DNA of 38,589 nt from a virus. Below, piece after piece: positions 1 through 6,105 of this stretch. The stretch is taken from IMG/VR virus record IMGVR_UViG_3300025769_000312, positions 1 to 38,589 of that record; one strand, written 5' to 3'. The notes below the pieces were generated by a model that was given only the letters and a program-made list of their open reading frames with translations, had not been told where the DNA came from and ran no database searches. Both the position numbers and the translations under genes were made by a program. Position 1 is the stretch's first letter. Each line of letters opens with the position of its first letter.

Positions 1-62
1 TTCCGGCCATGCTTTTGGTTGGCCTTAATGACGTGCTGGTTTACGTGTATGCGAGTTAGCAT
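1..62 (-). CDS. 5' fragment of conserved small phage protein (complete copy at 38291-38509)
   Basis: This is the first 20 codons (MLTRIHVNQH...) of the 72-residue protein that is complete at the right end of the window. The window edge cuts it; it is not a broken gene. Its start codon overlaps the stop of the gene at 56-292. This copy carries Gln at residue 16 where the right-hand copy has Arg. Confidence 0.85.
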   Translation of the reverse strand, partial: MLTRIHVNQHVIKANQKHGR

Positions 63-142
63 TCCGTTTTGGCCGCTCTTTCGGCTGCTAACTTTGCATC
101 TCGCAGTGTCTTGGCCCATACCGGCACTTTCTTGCCAGGGCG
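1..142. repeat. Left copy of 142-bp terminal redundancy
   Basis: Bases 1-142 recur at 38448-38589 with a single difference: base 16 is T here and C at 38463. The repeat lies inside two overlapping leftward genes and not in an intergenic region, so it looks more like overlap of a circular or circularly permuted genome than a classical direct terminal repeat. The T variant changes residue 16 of the small protein reading leftward from base 62 from Arg (CGA) to Gln (CAA). Confidence 0.9.
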
Positions 143-292
143 GTAGAACTCCCAACCTGTGCCCTGCGAGCGCGACCAACCCTTATTAATCTCACACCGA
201 TTACCAGCAATAATTGCAACATAGGAGTAGAGTGTTTCTGTCTCGCCGTTGGCAAACGTGGTTGTTTCTAGTACGCGGGTCCACTTGGTCAT
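56..292 (-). CDS. Hypothetical protein, 78 aa
   Basis: A small soluble protein of unknown function. It begins MTKWTRVLET and ends in an Arg/Ala/Lys-rich helix (LRDAKLAAERAAKTEC). I chose the ATG at 292 over longer in-frame starts because a purine-rich GAGAG stretch lies just upstream and the start abuts the stop of the preceding gene (294-296). Its own stop overlaps the ATG of the conserved small protein that reads on through the window junction, so the two are probably translationally coupled. The central part has several Trp/Tyr residues (GWSRSQGTGWEFYRPG) and looks like a compact fold. It belongs to the leftward cluster of small genes. Confidence 0.75.
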   Translation of the reverse strand: MTKWTRVLETTTFANGETETLYSYVAIIAGNRCEINKGWSRSQGTGWEFYRPGKKVPVWAKTLRDAKLAAERAAKTEC

Positions 293-293
293 T

Positions 294-521
294 TCATGGT
301 CTCTCACTAGCTTTCTCATCCCAGGCGTCGTCCATAAGCTGAGACTCAAAGGACACAATCTTGCCAAAAGCATCCAGAAAGCCGTAATCGCTTAGACCTT
401 CCAGCTCTTTGCCCTTATGGCTCGCAGTCAGCTCATAGATTGTGTCACCTTCAAAAATGACAGCGATTTCACATTCCAAACCCAAAATATCTCGGGTAAA
501 GACTAGTTCTTTAAATGCCAT
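294..521 (-). CDS. Hypothetical protein, 75 aa
   Basis: An acidic small protein (MAFKELVFTRDILGLECE...) of unknown function. An AGGAG ribosome-binding site stands eight to nine bases before the ATG, which makes the start secure. It follows a 98-base gap after the DUF932 gene and may begin a sub-unit of the leftward operon. No membrane segment, signal peptide or metal-binding cysteine pattern is visible. Confidence 0.75.
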   Translation of the reverse strand: MAFKELVFTRDILGLECEIAVIFEGDTIYELTASHKGKELEGLSDYGFLDAFGKIVSFESQLMDDAWDEKASERP

Positions 522-619
522 TTGATACTCCTATAAAACTCTCAGAGCCCTTTTAGGGCGTTTTTCCTGTTTCTAGGTATAATCACCCCAGAAGGGCTCC
601 AAGTGCTCAGCAGGGCTGT
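522..619 (-). promoter_or_regulatory. 98-base gap upstream of 294-521, possible weak leftward promoter
   Basis: Read leftward, this gap holds the word TGATTATACC, which resembles an extended -10 box, with CTTGGA about 16 bases before the TATACC. The match to sigma70 consensus is poor. It is the only sizeable break between coupled genes in this part of the cluster, which is the main reason to suspect a promoter or processing site. Confidence 0.2.
545..565 (+). terminator. Possible intrinsic terminator, + strand sense
   Basis: An inverted repeat GCCCT (547-551) / AGGGC (555-559) is followed on the + strand by G and five T (561-565), the layout of a weak rho-independent terminator for rightward transcription. 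In the leftward sense the run is A-rich on the wrong side. No rightward gene is nearby, so it would stop antisense readthrough or is only a hairpin in the leftward transcript. Confidence 0.35.
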
Positions 620-1690
620 CTAAGCCGCTAGTTGCATCCATTCGGCCGGCTTGAGATCCAGCATCTTGCCGCCAAGACCTTCCAGCTCAGTCGCACGATC
701 GTAGTCGTCCACAATCTGACTACATGCTGTCACAGCATTGATCAGACCAAAGCCAGTGAGACGATCACCAGACTCGAACAGGCTGGTCAGCACACCGCTT
801 TGCTCTGATTCACTCAGGTTGAAAGTGTTTGCCAAACGCTGAACAACATCAGCCGGGTTCTGGCCGGCAAAGCTGATTTCTTTCGTCTCACGGAATCGGG
901 CAACCGTGTTTTCAAAGGCTGCCGTATCAATGCAATGACGAAGCGTGTCTTCGATTTTCATCATCAATGCCTTGTCGTCGGCCTTACGGGTTTCATCCCG
1001 AAATGCTACGCCGTTTTCATCAGCCGTGACATGACTGCCAACATGACGCCGAGTGATTCGATCGGCAGACTTCATGCCGTTTTTGCAAATCAGACGATAA
1101 AGCAAGGGAGAGATCTCAAAAGATCCATGCCCTGTTTCACTGTTTGCAATCACAACACCGGCCTGCACTGGGTCTCCGACTTCCAGTTCGCCTTCGATAC
1201 GCGGAAACAATACCTTGAAATACATCCGCCGTTCCGTTAGCTGCGCCGATGCAAACGTCAAATTGTTGTTTGCCGCCATCTCTTTGAAGATCGGAGCAAC
1301 AGTCGTGAAAACATCGTAGTTGTCGATCCTGTTGTATCGATCGGAGAGAAACGCTCGGGCCTGACCGTCGAGAACACGAATCATGGTTCGCTTGTTGGGA
1401 TCATCCGTAAGCCATTGGTTCACGTTACGTCCAAGCAATACCGGCTGTTCTTTTTCCATCCGCTCGTAGTATTTCTGCGGAATGCCAAGCCGTGTTGCAA
1501 GTTGTTTGCTGGCTTGTGTCGTCAGCTGATAGGACGGCCGATCGCCGCTATCGCTGAAGTGTACGGAGCCGTGTGTTCCCTCACAAGGATCAAAAATGAT
1601 TGCAGGCTGTTCGACAACAAAGTCTTCCTTTGTCTGCGCTTGCCGTTCGAGCTCTGCAACAAAATCGGGGTAACTACGTCCGTTCTTCAT
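620..1690 (-). CDS. DUF932 family phage/plasmid-like protein, 356 aa
   Basis: The protein fits the DUF932 (phage/plasmid-like, TIGR03299-type) family of about 300-400 residues. These occur on phages and plasmids, but their biochemical role is not established. Typical features are visible: an N-terminal segment with a GTHGSVHFSDSG stretch, an LATRLGIPQKYYERM segment, RVLDGQARAFLSDRYNRIDN, and RLICKNGMKS near the middle. The start at 1690 (MKNGRSYPDF) has GAAGGA just upstream. A longer in-frame start at 1792 would run through the preceding gene and has no ribosome-binding site. It overlaps the preceding gene by 17 bases. It is by far the largest protein of the leftward early-type cluster. Confidence 0.85.
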   Translation of the reverse strand: MKNGRSYPDFVAELERQAQTKEDFVVEQPAIIFDPCEGTHGSVHFSDSGDRPSYQLTTQASKQLATRLGIPQKYYERMEKEQPVLLGRNVNQWLTDDPNKRTMIRVLDGQARAFLSDRYNRIDNYDVFTTVAPIFKEMAANNNLTFASAQLTERRMYFKVLFPRIEGELEVGDPVQAGVVIANSETGHGSFEISPLLYRLICKNGMKSADRITRRHVGSHVTADENGVAFRDETRKADDKALMMKIEDTLRHCIDTAAFENTVARFRETKEISFAGQNPADVVQRLANTFNLSESEQSGVLTSLFESGDRLTGFGLINAVTACSQIVDDYDRATELEGLGGKMLDLKPAEWMQLAA

Positions 1691-1940
1691 CTTGGCTTCC
1701 TTCAATTGCAATAAGGGGGTTAGCTGCTTCAAGAACTTCTTTGGTGAGATCCATTGCGAGTTCTTTTGACGACTCAACAAGTTGATCAGCAACGACTGAC
1801 AAAATCTTAAAACTTGTTGCTTCGTTTAGCTGGATCTGAACTGTTCCAGTTTTCCCTTTAAACTGAATTTCTCCAGTCAATGGGGGAGCATCTTCGCCGT
1901 AATAGTAGCCACGGCTCATAGAGAGTCTTTCAAGAATCAT
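1674..1940 (-). CDS. Hypothetical protein, 88 aa
   Basis: Unknown function. The protein starts MILERLSMSRGYYYGED, has a short beta-like part (GEIQFKGKTGTVQIQLNEATSF) and a C-terminal amphipathic helix (VADQLVESSKELAMDL). An AAGGAAG ribosome-binding site precedes the ATG at 1940. A second ATG at 1919 is possible. The ATG overlaps the stop of the preceding gene as ATGA, and its 3' end overlaps the DUF932 gene by 17 bases, so it sits between two coupled partners. Confidence 0.7.
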   Translation of the reverse strand: MILERLSMSRGYYYGEDAPPLTGEIQFKGKTGTVQIQLNEATSFKILSVVADQLVESSKELAMDLTKEVLEAANPLIAIEGSQDEERT

Positions 1941-2239
1941 TTTTTCTTCCTTTGTTTGTAAACAAGTTGGTCTTTGCCTGGATCTGGAAGGAATTTGACC
2001 AGGCCTTCAATCACGCCAATAAGCTGAGGCGAGTCGTATGGATTGTCGTTCCAGTTCATTTTTGCCATTACGTCCGGATGGGCGTCTTTGTATCTCTCCC
2101 ATTCATTTTCATGTGAGAACCTGATTGGACTGATTGCAGTTTTTCCTTTCTCGTAAAGAAATCGATCGCCAAAAGATGTGTTGTGCTGAATTAGGTGAAC
2201 TTTGGGCTCAGATGTTTGAACCAAAAAGGTGATTTTCAT
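1937..2239 (-). CDS. Hypothetical protein, 100 aa
   Basis: A basic small protein (MKITFLVQTSEPKVHLIQHN...) ending in a Lys/Arg tail (YKQRKKK). No known domain recognised. A good start follows a GGGGGAAG-type ribosome-binding site, 8 bases after the previous stop. Its stop overlaps the next ATG. One copy of the TTACGTCCG word (2068-2076) lies inside it, where the coding strand reads through the codons for PDVMAK. Confidence 0.7.
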   Translation of the reverse strand: MKITFLVQTSEPKVHLIQHNTSFGDRFLYEKGKTAISPIRFSHENEWERYKDAHPDVMAKMNWNDNPYDSPQLIGVIEGLVKFLPDPGKDQLVYKQRKKK

Positions 2240-2247
2240 TCTTCCCC

Positions 2248-2460
2248 CTAACTATGAGTGTAGCCGTCAGGCTCTATGCCGAGCCACATGCCTTGCCACT
2301 GAACCATGATGCAGTCTGGCCCCGGCAGGACCGTTCGACGAAATGTTAGGTATGTTTGCAGACCATTTCCGTTGCTTCTGTATTTGGGAATTAGACTGCT
2401 CGGCATACCTCTTAGCCAAATTAGGTAAAGAGATTCTCGTTGCTCTCGTGTAATCTTCAT
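2248..2460 (-). CDS. Hypothetical protein, 70 aa
   Basis: A small protein beginning MKITREQRESLYLIWLRGMP, unknown function. The start at 2460 is chosen because GGAGAC lies before it and the ATG overlaps the preceding stop (2457-2459) as ATGA. A start at 2511 would add 17 residues but overlaps more. The N-terminal half is helical and basic, the C-terminal half hydrophobic and Trp-rich (MVQWQGMWLGIEPDGY). Confidence 0.65.
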   Translation of the reverse strand: MKITREQRESLYLIWLRGMPSSLIPKYRSNGNGLQTYLTFRRTVLPGPDCIMVQWQGMWLGIEPDGYTHS

Positions 2461-2705
2461 TTGCTTGTCTCCAAGAAAAAGAAGCTGTCTTTTATGCGGC
2501 CAAAGAAACAACCAGGGCCATTGCCTTCCATGTCTTTGCTTGGGTAAATCTTCATTCCGTTGCTTAAAACGATGACAAAAACTTTGTCGTAAATGTTTCC
2601 GTGGTCAGCCCACATTTCATCGTCTAGCTCTTGTTTGGTCATCTCTCGAATTTCGACAACCTTTTGCCCGATTAAAATATTTGCAGGCAGATTTTCACCT
2701 TTCAT
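2457..2705 (-). CDS. Hypothetical protein, 82 aa
   Basis: Unknown function, mixed alpha/beta in appearance (QKVVEIREM, YDKVFVIVLSNGMKIYPS). The start at 2705 (MKGENLP) overlaps the end of the preceding gene and follows a GAAAAAAAATGAAAGG-type purine run. A longer start at 2732 is possible. Its stop overlaps the next ATG, so it belongs to the coupled chain. Confidence 0.65.
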   Translation of the reverse strand: MKGENLPANILIGQKVVEIREMTKQELDDEMWADHGNIYDKVFVIVLSNGMKIYPSKDMEGNGPGCFFGRIKDSFFFLETSK

Positions 2706-2955
2706 TTTTTTTCTCCCAAAGAATGCAACCAAAGTTAGGGCGCGTACCTAGAGACGCTGAATATCCTGATGCGTCTTGAGCTATGGCAAAGATGTGTTCA
2801 GGAACAATCCAATCGAAGGGTTCTTTTTCCTGCCATTCTCCAACGGTTTCACGGTGAGGAATCTTGGAGCATTCACCAAAACCAGCGTTAGCCCAGTGCT
2901 TTTCTGGTGAACTCCAATGAATGCAATTTAAGCAAATGCATGCGCCTGGAATCAT
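2695..2955 (-). CDS. Cysteine-containing hypothetical protein, 86 aa
   Basis: The N-terminus carries CICLNCIHW, followed by GECSKIPH and a later FGCILWEKK. Four or five cysteines spaced this way suggest a small zinc-binding fold, but I recognise no named family. The ATG (2953-2955) overlaps the TGA of the preceding gene, a coupled ATGA junction. It sits next to another cysteine-patterned small protein, which hints at related functions. Confidence 0.7.
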   Translation of the reverse strand: MIPGACICLNCIHWSSPEKHWANAGFGECSKIPHRETVGEWQEKEPFDWIVPEHIFAIAQDASGYSASLGTRPNFGCILWEKKNER

Positions 2956-3200
2956 GGCTTACCGGCCAGTCCGCAGTAGCCATCGGTGTTACTTTGCAAC
3001 GTCCGCCGAAGGTCCGTCCCACGCATGTAGGCTTCGCGTTCGCTTTCTAACCTCTCGCCCCATCGCCAGGCCATACACTCGGAGCCGATGCATTGTGCAA
3101 AACTCGACGCACCGCCACCCATTCTGCGGTTGGCTGCGTAGTTGGTCCTAGCGACCAGCGCAAACGGGCACCACTTGGTCTTGGCTTCGTCCTCTGTCAT
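2952..3200 (-). CDS. Conserved small phage protein with CPFA...CxxxxCMAWRW...GYCGLAGKP pattern, 82 aa
   Basis: The pattern KWCPFA near residue 10, QCIGSECMAWRWG around residues 36-48 and a C-terminal GYCGLAGKP is one I recall in many small phage proteins of unknown function. The four conserved cysteines probably bind zinc. The ATG overlaps the stop of the membrane protein gene upstream (3197-3199). No enzymatic motif is visible. The function is unknown; the early-cluster position is compatible with a host-interaction role. Confidence 0.75.
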   Translation of the reverse strand: MTEDEAKTKWCPFALVARTNYAANRRMGGGASSFAQCIGSECMAWRWGERLESEREAYMRGTDLRRTLQSNTDGYCGLAGKP

Positions 3201-3415
3201 AGCCTCACCGCTAGTCTGAATAAAATTGAGAAGAACAAACCGCCAAAGATGGCAGTCATCATGCCGCTAAAAGTTCCCCAGAAGAGGAACATCAGTCCAA
3301 GTGTTACGGCGATGTCCATTGGCACTTCGATGTACTTGAAGCGCCTAAATCCGATCTTCCAAAGAACGATCAGGATGGCGATCGATGTCAGGATGCCTGC
3401 GAAGAGCCCTTCCAT
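3197..3415 (-). CDS. Small membrane protein, two predicted TM helices, 72 aa
   Basis: Almost the whole protein is hydrophobic: helix one around residues 3-20 (LFAGILTSIAILIVLWKIGF), a short basic loop (RRFKYIEV), then a longer hydrophobic part (residues 34-66) with Gly-rich stretches. It should be an inner-membrane protein. It is far from the lysis genes, so holin function is not favoured; superinfection exclusion or host takeover is possible but unsupported. GGGGGAC precedes the ATG. Confidence 0.7.
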   Translation of the reverse strand: MEGLFAGILTSIAILIVLWKIGFRRFKYIEVPMDIAVTLGLMFLFWGTFSGMMTAIFGGLFFSILFRLAVRL

Positions 3416-3660
3416 ACTTTGTCCCCCATTTGCTTGAAGATGATTTCAAGAAAGGAACCAAGGGAATCGTGCTGACATCCCATCTCGTAGAATCGAAGGA
3501 CAACAAGATCCGGATGCTTTTCGTAATAATCCTTGAGAGTTTTGATTCCCCAGGTAACGTCTCTCAGAGCCGAGTCGATGAAATACTCAGCGAGCTCATC
3601 TTCATTTAGGCTATCGAGACTTGTTCCCGGTTGTGTTGTTGAAGGTGGCTTCGTCACCAT
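3388..3660 (-). CDS. Hypothetical protein, 90 aa
   Basis: Unknown function. A Pro/Ser/Thr-rich N-terminus (MVTKPPSTTQPGTS) precedes an acidic helical body (LNEDELAEYFIDSALRD). The start overlaps the preceding gene by 50 bases and the end overlaps the following membrane protein gene by 28 bases. Such long overlaps on both sides are unusual even for this cluster, so the true start may be a little downstream. Confidence 0.6.
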   Translation of the reverse strand: MVTKPPSTTQPGTSLDSLNEDELAEYFIDSALRDVTWGIKTLKDYYEKHPDLVVLRFYEMGCQHDSLGSFLEIIFKQMGDKVWKGSSQAS

Positions 3661-3838
3661 GTTCCAGCATCTCCAAAAATTTGTGAACGTCTTGCGGTTG
3701 AGTGAAGTAAGGGCCGACTTTTTTGAGCTTGCTTTGCGCTACAGCAACGTACCAACGACCACGGCTATCGTGGGTGATGACAAATTTGAAGGGCTTGTAG
3801 CGATCAAGAGCTCTTTGTATCAGGAGCCAAAACTTCAT
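3611..3838 (-). CDS. Hypothetical protein, 75 aa
   Basis: A small basic protein of unknown function with Trp and Tyr in a beta-like middle (FKFVITHDSRGRWYVAVAQ). AAAGGAG seven bases before the ATG at 3838 supports this start, even though it overlaps the preceding gene by 35 bases. It is followed by overlap with the next gene. No domain recognised. Confidence 0.65.
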   Translation of the reverse strand: MKFWLLIQRALDRYKPFKFVITHDSRGRWYVAVAQSKLKKVGPYFTQPQDVHKFLEMLEHGDEATFNNTTGNKSR

Positions 3839-3989
3839 TGGGTTTCTCCTTTTTCTTTAGACGCGCTTGATCGATGCGATCAGCCATCTCGTCTATCTGG
3901 TCTTGCCGGGCTTTCTCGCTGGCTTGTTCGTACGGAATGCCGTTGTTGAGGTTACGTTCAAAATGTTTGAACCATTCTTCTTTACTCAT
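3804..3989 (-). CDS. Hypothetical protein, 61 aa
   Basis: A highly charged helical protein (MSKEEWFKHFERNL... EMADRIDQARLKKKEKP) of unknown function. It overlaps the preceding gene by 8 bases and the next by 35. Composition alone suggests an amphipathic helical pair that could bind a partner protein. Confidence 0.6.
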   Translation of the reverse strand: MSKEEWFKHFERNLNNGIPYEQASEKARQDQIDEMADRIDQARLKKKEKPNEVLAPDTKSS

Positions 3990-4302
3990 CGGTCTTTCCT
4001 TTCAGAATCCCACCTAAGCCTCGTCTTTCAAGACGGCTTTTGATGATGTTGACCCGAGCGTCAATGGTATTGAGCTGTTGTCCATGCTCATGAAGTATTC
4101 GGATTACATGCTTGATGTCTTTGTGAAGGCGATCGTTGTCGGCAAACAGTTCTGAAAGCATTTCATCTGCGAGCTTACGTCCGACTTTTTCATCGCCTGA
4201 TATCTTACGTGCGAGCTTTTCCCGGTAGTCTCGGACTTTTTTGACGTTCCAAAGCGTTCTAGCGGCCTCTATGAGCCCTACAGCGGCTATTGGTGACTTC
4301 AT
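3982..4302 (-). CDS. Hypothetical helical protein, 106 aa
   Basis: A basic, helix-rich protein with a heptad-like C-terminal half (LFADNDRLHKDIKHVIRIL...), predicted coiled coil around residues 45-85. Unknown function. It begins 20 bases after the 156-residue gene. It contains a TTACGTCCG copy (4175-4183) within the codons for VGRKLAD. Confidence 0.65.
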   Translation of the reverse strand: MKSPIAAVGLIEAARTLWNVKKVRDYREKLARKISGDEKVGRKLADEMLSELFADNDRLHKDIKHVIRILHEHGQQLNTIDARVNIIKSRLERRGLGGILKGKTDE

Positions 4303-4322
4303 TAGGGTCTCCGTGCGTTGTT

Positions 4323-4793
4323 CTAGATGTGAAGATCCATTCCAACAGCGACATTAGCTTGGTATTCTTCCAGAACTTTCCAAAATACCTCGCCCCACTC
4401 TTTGAGGTCTTTCTCGTCGCTGACCATTCCCCACCAGCCCATAGAGCCTCTTTCAATCCAATCGCCTTTAGGAGTTAAGACGGCAAAGGCAAACGCTTCC
4501 TGCTCTACTTTTTTGTCGTTGTGAGCAGCGATTACGTCCGAAACAAAGGCCATGTTTCTGTTTGTTTGACGGGCTTTCTCAGCAAAATTAAAGCCATCGT
4601 CACCGTGATCTCGGTACTGATTCAGAAGCACACCATCGTAACGTCCACCCGGTAAATACCAGTCCCATTTCCAGCTTTCTGTCCCTAATCCTTCTTCGAA
4701 GGGTGCTAGCTGAAAGTTGACACTTTCCTCAACGAGGTTTGGATCATCCATTGACTTGAGTGCTGTGATGACGATTGTGAAAAAGTGGCTCAT
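4323..4793 (-). CDS. Conserved phage protein with WDWY..GGRY motif, 156 aa
   Basis: The N-terminal half contains KWDWYLPGGRYDGVL, a signature I associate with small phage and bacterial proteins of unknown function that share a WDWW/Y-x-x-GGRW/Y core. The remainder includes GWWGMVSDEKD and a helical, acidic C-terminus. AAGGAAAG precedes the ATG. It is the first gene downstream of the intrinsic terminator at 4930-4968, so it needs readthrough or its own promoter in 4794-4930. No catalytic residues can be assigned. Confidence 0.75.
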   Translation of the reverse strand: MSHFFTIVITALKSMDDPNLVEESVNFQLAPFEEGLGTESWKWDWYLPGGRYDGVLLNQYRDHGDDGFNFAEKARQTNRNMAFVSDVIAAHNDKKVEQEAFAFAVLTPKGDWIERGSMGWWGMVSDEKDLKEWGEVFWKVLEEYQANVAVGMDLHI

Positions 4794-4820
4794 TTGCTTT
4801 CCTTTTTTGCATTTACGTCC

Positions 4821-5051
4821 GAAGGCTCCACCTTCTGGTTTGGTTTTTGGTTCTTTTCAGGGCAAAGCCCTGGTGTTGAGCGCTAGGGCTCGGGAGCCCT
4901 GGCTGTAGCTCGGCATTTCTTGGTGCCTAAAAGTCAAAAAAGAAGGGAGAAGGCCGAAGCCCTCTCCCTCAGATTCACCGAGCCCTTATCCTTAGTGGTG
5001 AGGTTTTAGCGCCTCACTCCCGGGTGGGCCTCGCCATTCGGTGTCCTGGCG
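4821..5051 (-). other. Hairpin-rich 3'UTR/leader between two leftward genes
   Basis: The 258-base gap 4794-5051 holds six perfect inverted repeats with 5-6 bp or longer arms: 5032-5036/5047-5051, 4998-5003/5012-5017, 4945-4954/4959-4968 (the terminator), 4885-4890/4895-4900, 4858-4863/4867-4872 and 4821-4825/4831-4835. On the leftward transcript two precede the terminator and three follow it in the leader of the 156-residue gene. No open reading frame with a ribosome-binding site is present. Confidence 0.55.
4930..4968 (-). terminator. Intrinsic terminator with UUCG tetraloop
   Basis: On the minus strand a 10-bp stem (arms 4959-4968 and 4945-4954, one G-U pair) closes on a C-UUCG-G tetraloop and is followed by TTCTTTTTTGACTTTT. 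This is a textbook rho-independent terminator. It lies about 85 bases past the stop of the 183-residue gene and would cap a short early transcript from the 6106-6609 region, leaving downstream genes dependent on readthrough or antitermination. Confidence 0.85.
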
Positions 5052-5603
5052 TTAACGGCTGCGCTTATTCTTCGCCAACCGCTTGTCCAGCTTGGCAGAT
5101 GCTTCGCTGAATTCCTTGTTCGCAAGGGTGTTGCCTTTGTCAAAGCTCGACGTTGAACCAAAGTGTGAGAACTCGCGGGCTGAGCCGTTTTCGTTTTCAC
5201 CGGAGAGTGAGTCGGCCCAGACGTTGTAGTTCTCGATCACGGCTTCGAGGATGCCGTCGAGCTCGTTTAGGTCATTGACCAGCGATCGAACGAACTCTGC
5301 TTGCCTCTGCAACTTCGAATCGGAGATCTCAGTGCCGTCATTCGCTCGTGCAAGGTACTTGCCGTAATCCGAAGCCTTGGCGGCTGCTTTCTCCTTACCG
5401 CGCAAGTGATACTGGATCTGACCGGGAAAACCTCGCAACACTGCATTTGCAAGGTAGGGACGGTCTTTCAGGACGTCGCCAACGTCGTTCATAAGACTCA
5501 CCAGGTACTCGGCGATGTCTTGTGCCGTCGCTGCGGCGTCTTCTTCCTCAATGACGTGCTCGAGAATTTCCATGTGCTCGGGAAGGGATTGAATTTTTGC
5601 CAT
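5052..5603 (-). CDS. Hypothetical acidic helical protein, 183 aa, strong RBS
   Basis: Unknown function. The N-terminal third is acidic and helical (HMEILEHVIEEEDAAATAQDIAEYL). The middle is also helical (QRQAEFVRSLVNDLNEL). The C-terminus is Lys/Arg-rich (KLDKRLAKNKRSR). A perfect AGGAGG ribosome-binding site stands nine bases before the ATG. The gene sits upstream of a strong terminator, so together with the two or three small genes before it, it probably forms an abundant short transcript made at once after infection. No DNA-binding motif is recognisable, though the basic tail could contact nucleic acid. Confidence 0.8.
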   Translation of the reverse strand: MAKIQSLPEHMEILEHVIEEEDAAATAQDIAEYLVSLMNDVGDVLKDRPYLANAVLRGFPGQIQYHLRGKEKAAAKASDYGKYLARANDGTEISDSKLQRQAEFVRSLVNDLNELDGILEAVIENYNVWADSLSGENENGSAREFSHFGSTSSFDKGNTLANKEFSEASAKLDKRLAKNKRSR

Positions 5604-5616
5604 GATGTTGATCCTC

Positions 5617-5781
5617 CTAAAGGATTGCTGTGATTGCCCCAGATAGGGCGATTGCTACGAGATACGCTAGAATTACTAACCAAACGCTAGGCTGTCCTTT
5701 CTTTCGCCTCTTCTTCGTAAGTGAGAACCCAGATGTCAGATGCAATTTCTTCAGCCGTTTCGGTGTCTGGGTCGAGTTCAT
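5617..5781 (-). CDS. Possible small single-TM protein overlapping another gene, 54 aa
   Basis: This frame encodes a basic stretch (SLTKKRRKKGQPS) followed by a clean hydrophobic helix (VWLVILAYLVAIALSGAI) and a stop just before the ribosome-binding site of the 183-residue gene. The hydrophobic helix lies mostly past the stop of the overlapping 55-residue gene, where DNA would otherwise be non-coding. The proposed ATG at 5781 has no good ribosome-binding site. Internal initiation, an unseen start, or a frameshift from the 55-residue frame are alternatives. The positive-inside pattern argues that it is real. Confidence 0.35.
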   Translation of the reverse strand: MNSTQTPKRLKKLHLTSGFSLTKKRRKKGQPSVWLVILAYLVAIALSGAITAIL

Positions 5782-5854
5782 CCAGGATCTCCATGAGTTC
5801 TTTGATGCGTTGCTCCTGACCAATTGGAGCTCTTAGGTCGAGAATGTTTCTCAT
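5687..5854 (-). CDS. Hypothetical acidic protein, 55 aa
   Basis: A short acidic helical protein (MRNILDLRAPIGQEQRIKEL...) ending VLTYEEEAKERTA. Its ATG overlaps the stop of the 84-residue gene as ATGA, the junction typical of this cluster, and GGAGATCAGCA precedes it. Unknown function. Its 3' half is overlapped in another frame by a possible membrane protein. Confidence 0.65.
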   Translation of the reverse strand: MRNILDLRAPIGQEQRIKELMEILDELDPDTETAEEIASDIWVLTYEEEAKERTA

Positions 5855-6105
5855 TGCTGATCTCCTTCGAGTTCTGCTTCAAGGAAAACGATGGTCTCTT
5901 CGATGCTTTCGATGAGTCTCAATGTCCTTTCTTTGTGTGTTGCATAGGATGCTGAGTTGAGCTTCTTTGCTGGTTCTAAGAGCCATTGAAGCGTTTCTAT
6001 CTCGTTTCTCGCTTCTCTCAAGTTTCTCTCTAGTTGGCCTCTGACGAAAGCCGGTGATTCTTCTTCCGGCTCTTCGCACTCCATCCAGTCAGCTTCTCTA
6101 TCCAT
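5851..6105 (-). CDS. Hypothetical acidic coiled-coil protein, 84 aa
   Basis: The first gene of the leftward cluster. It is very acidic (MDREADWMECEEPEEESP) with a long predicted coiled coil (residues 25-80: NLREARNEIETLQWLL ... IESIEETIVFLEAELEG). AGGAGA lies ten bases before the ATG. Acidic first-gene products of phages are sometimes DNA mimics or inhibitors of host nucleases, but there is no direct evidence here. It ends in an ATGA overlap with the next gene. Confidence 0.75.
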   Translation of the reverse strand: MDREADWMECEEPEEESPAFVRGQLERNLREARNEIETLQWLLEPAKKLNSASYATHKERTLRLIESIEETIVFLEAELEGDQQ

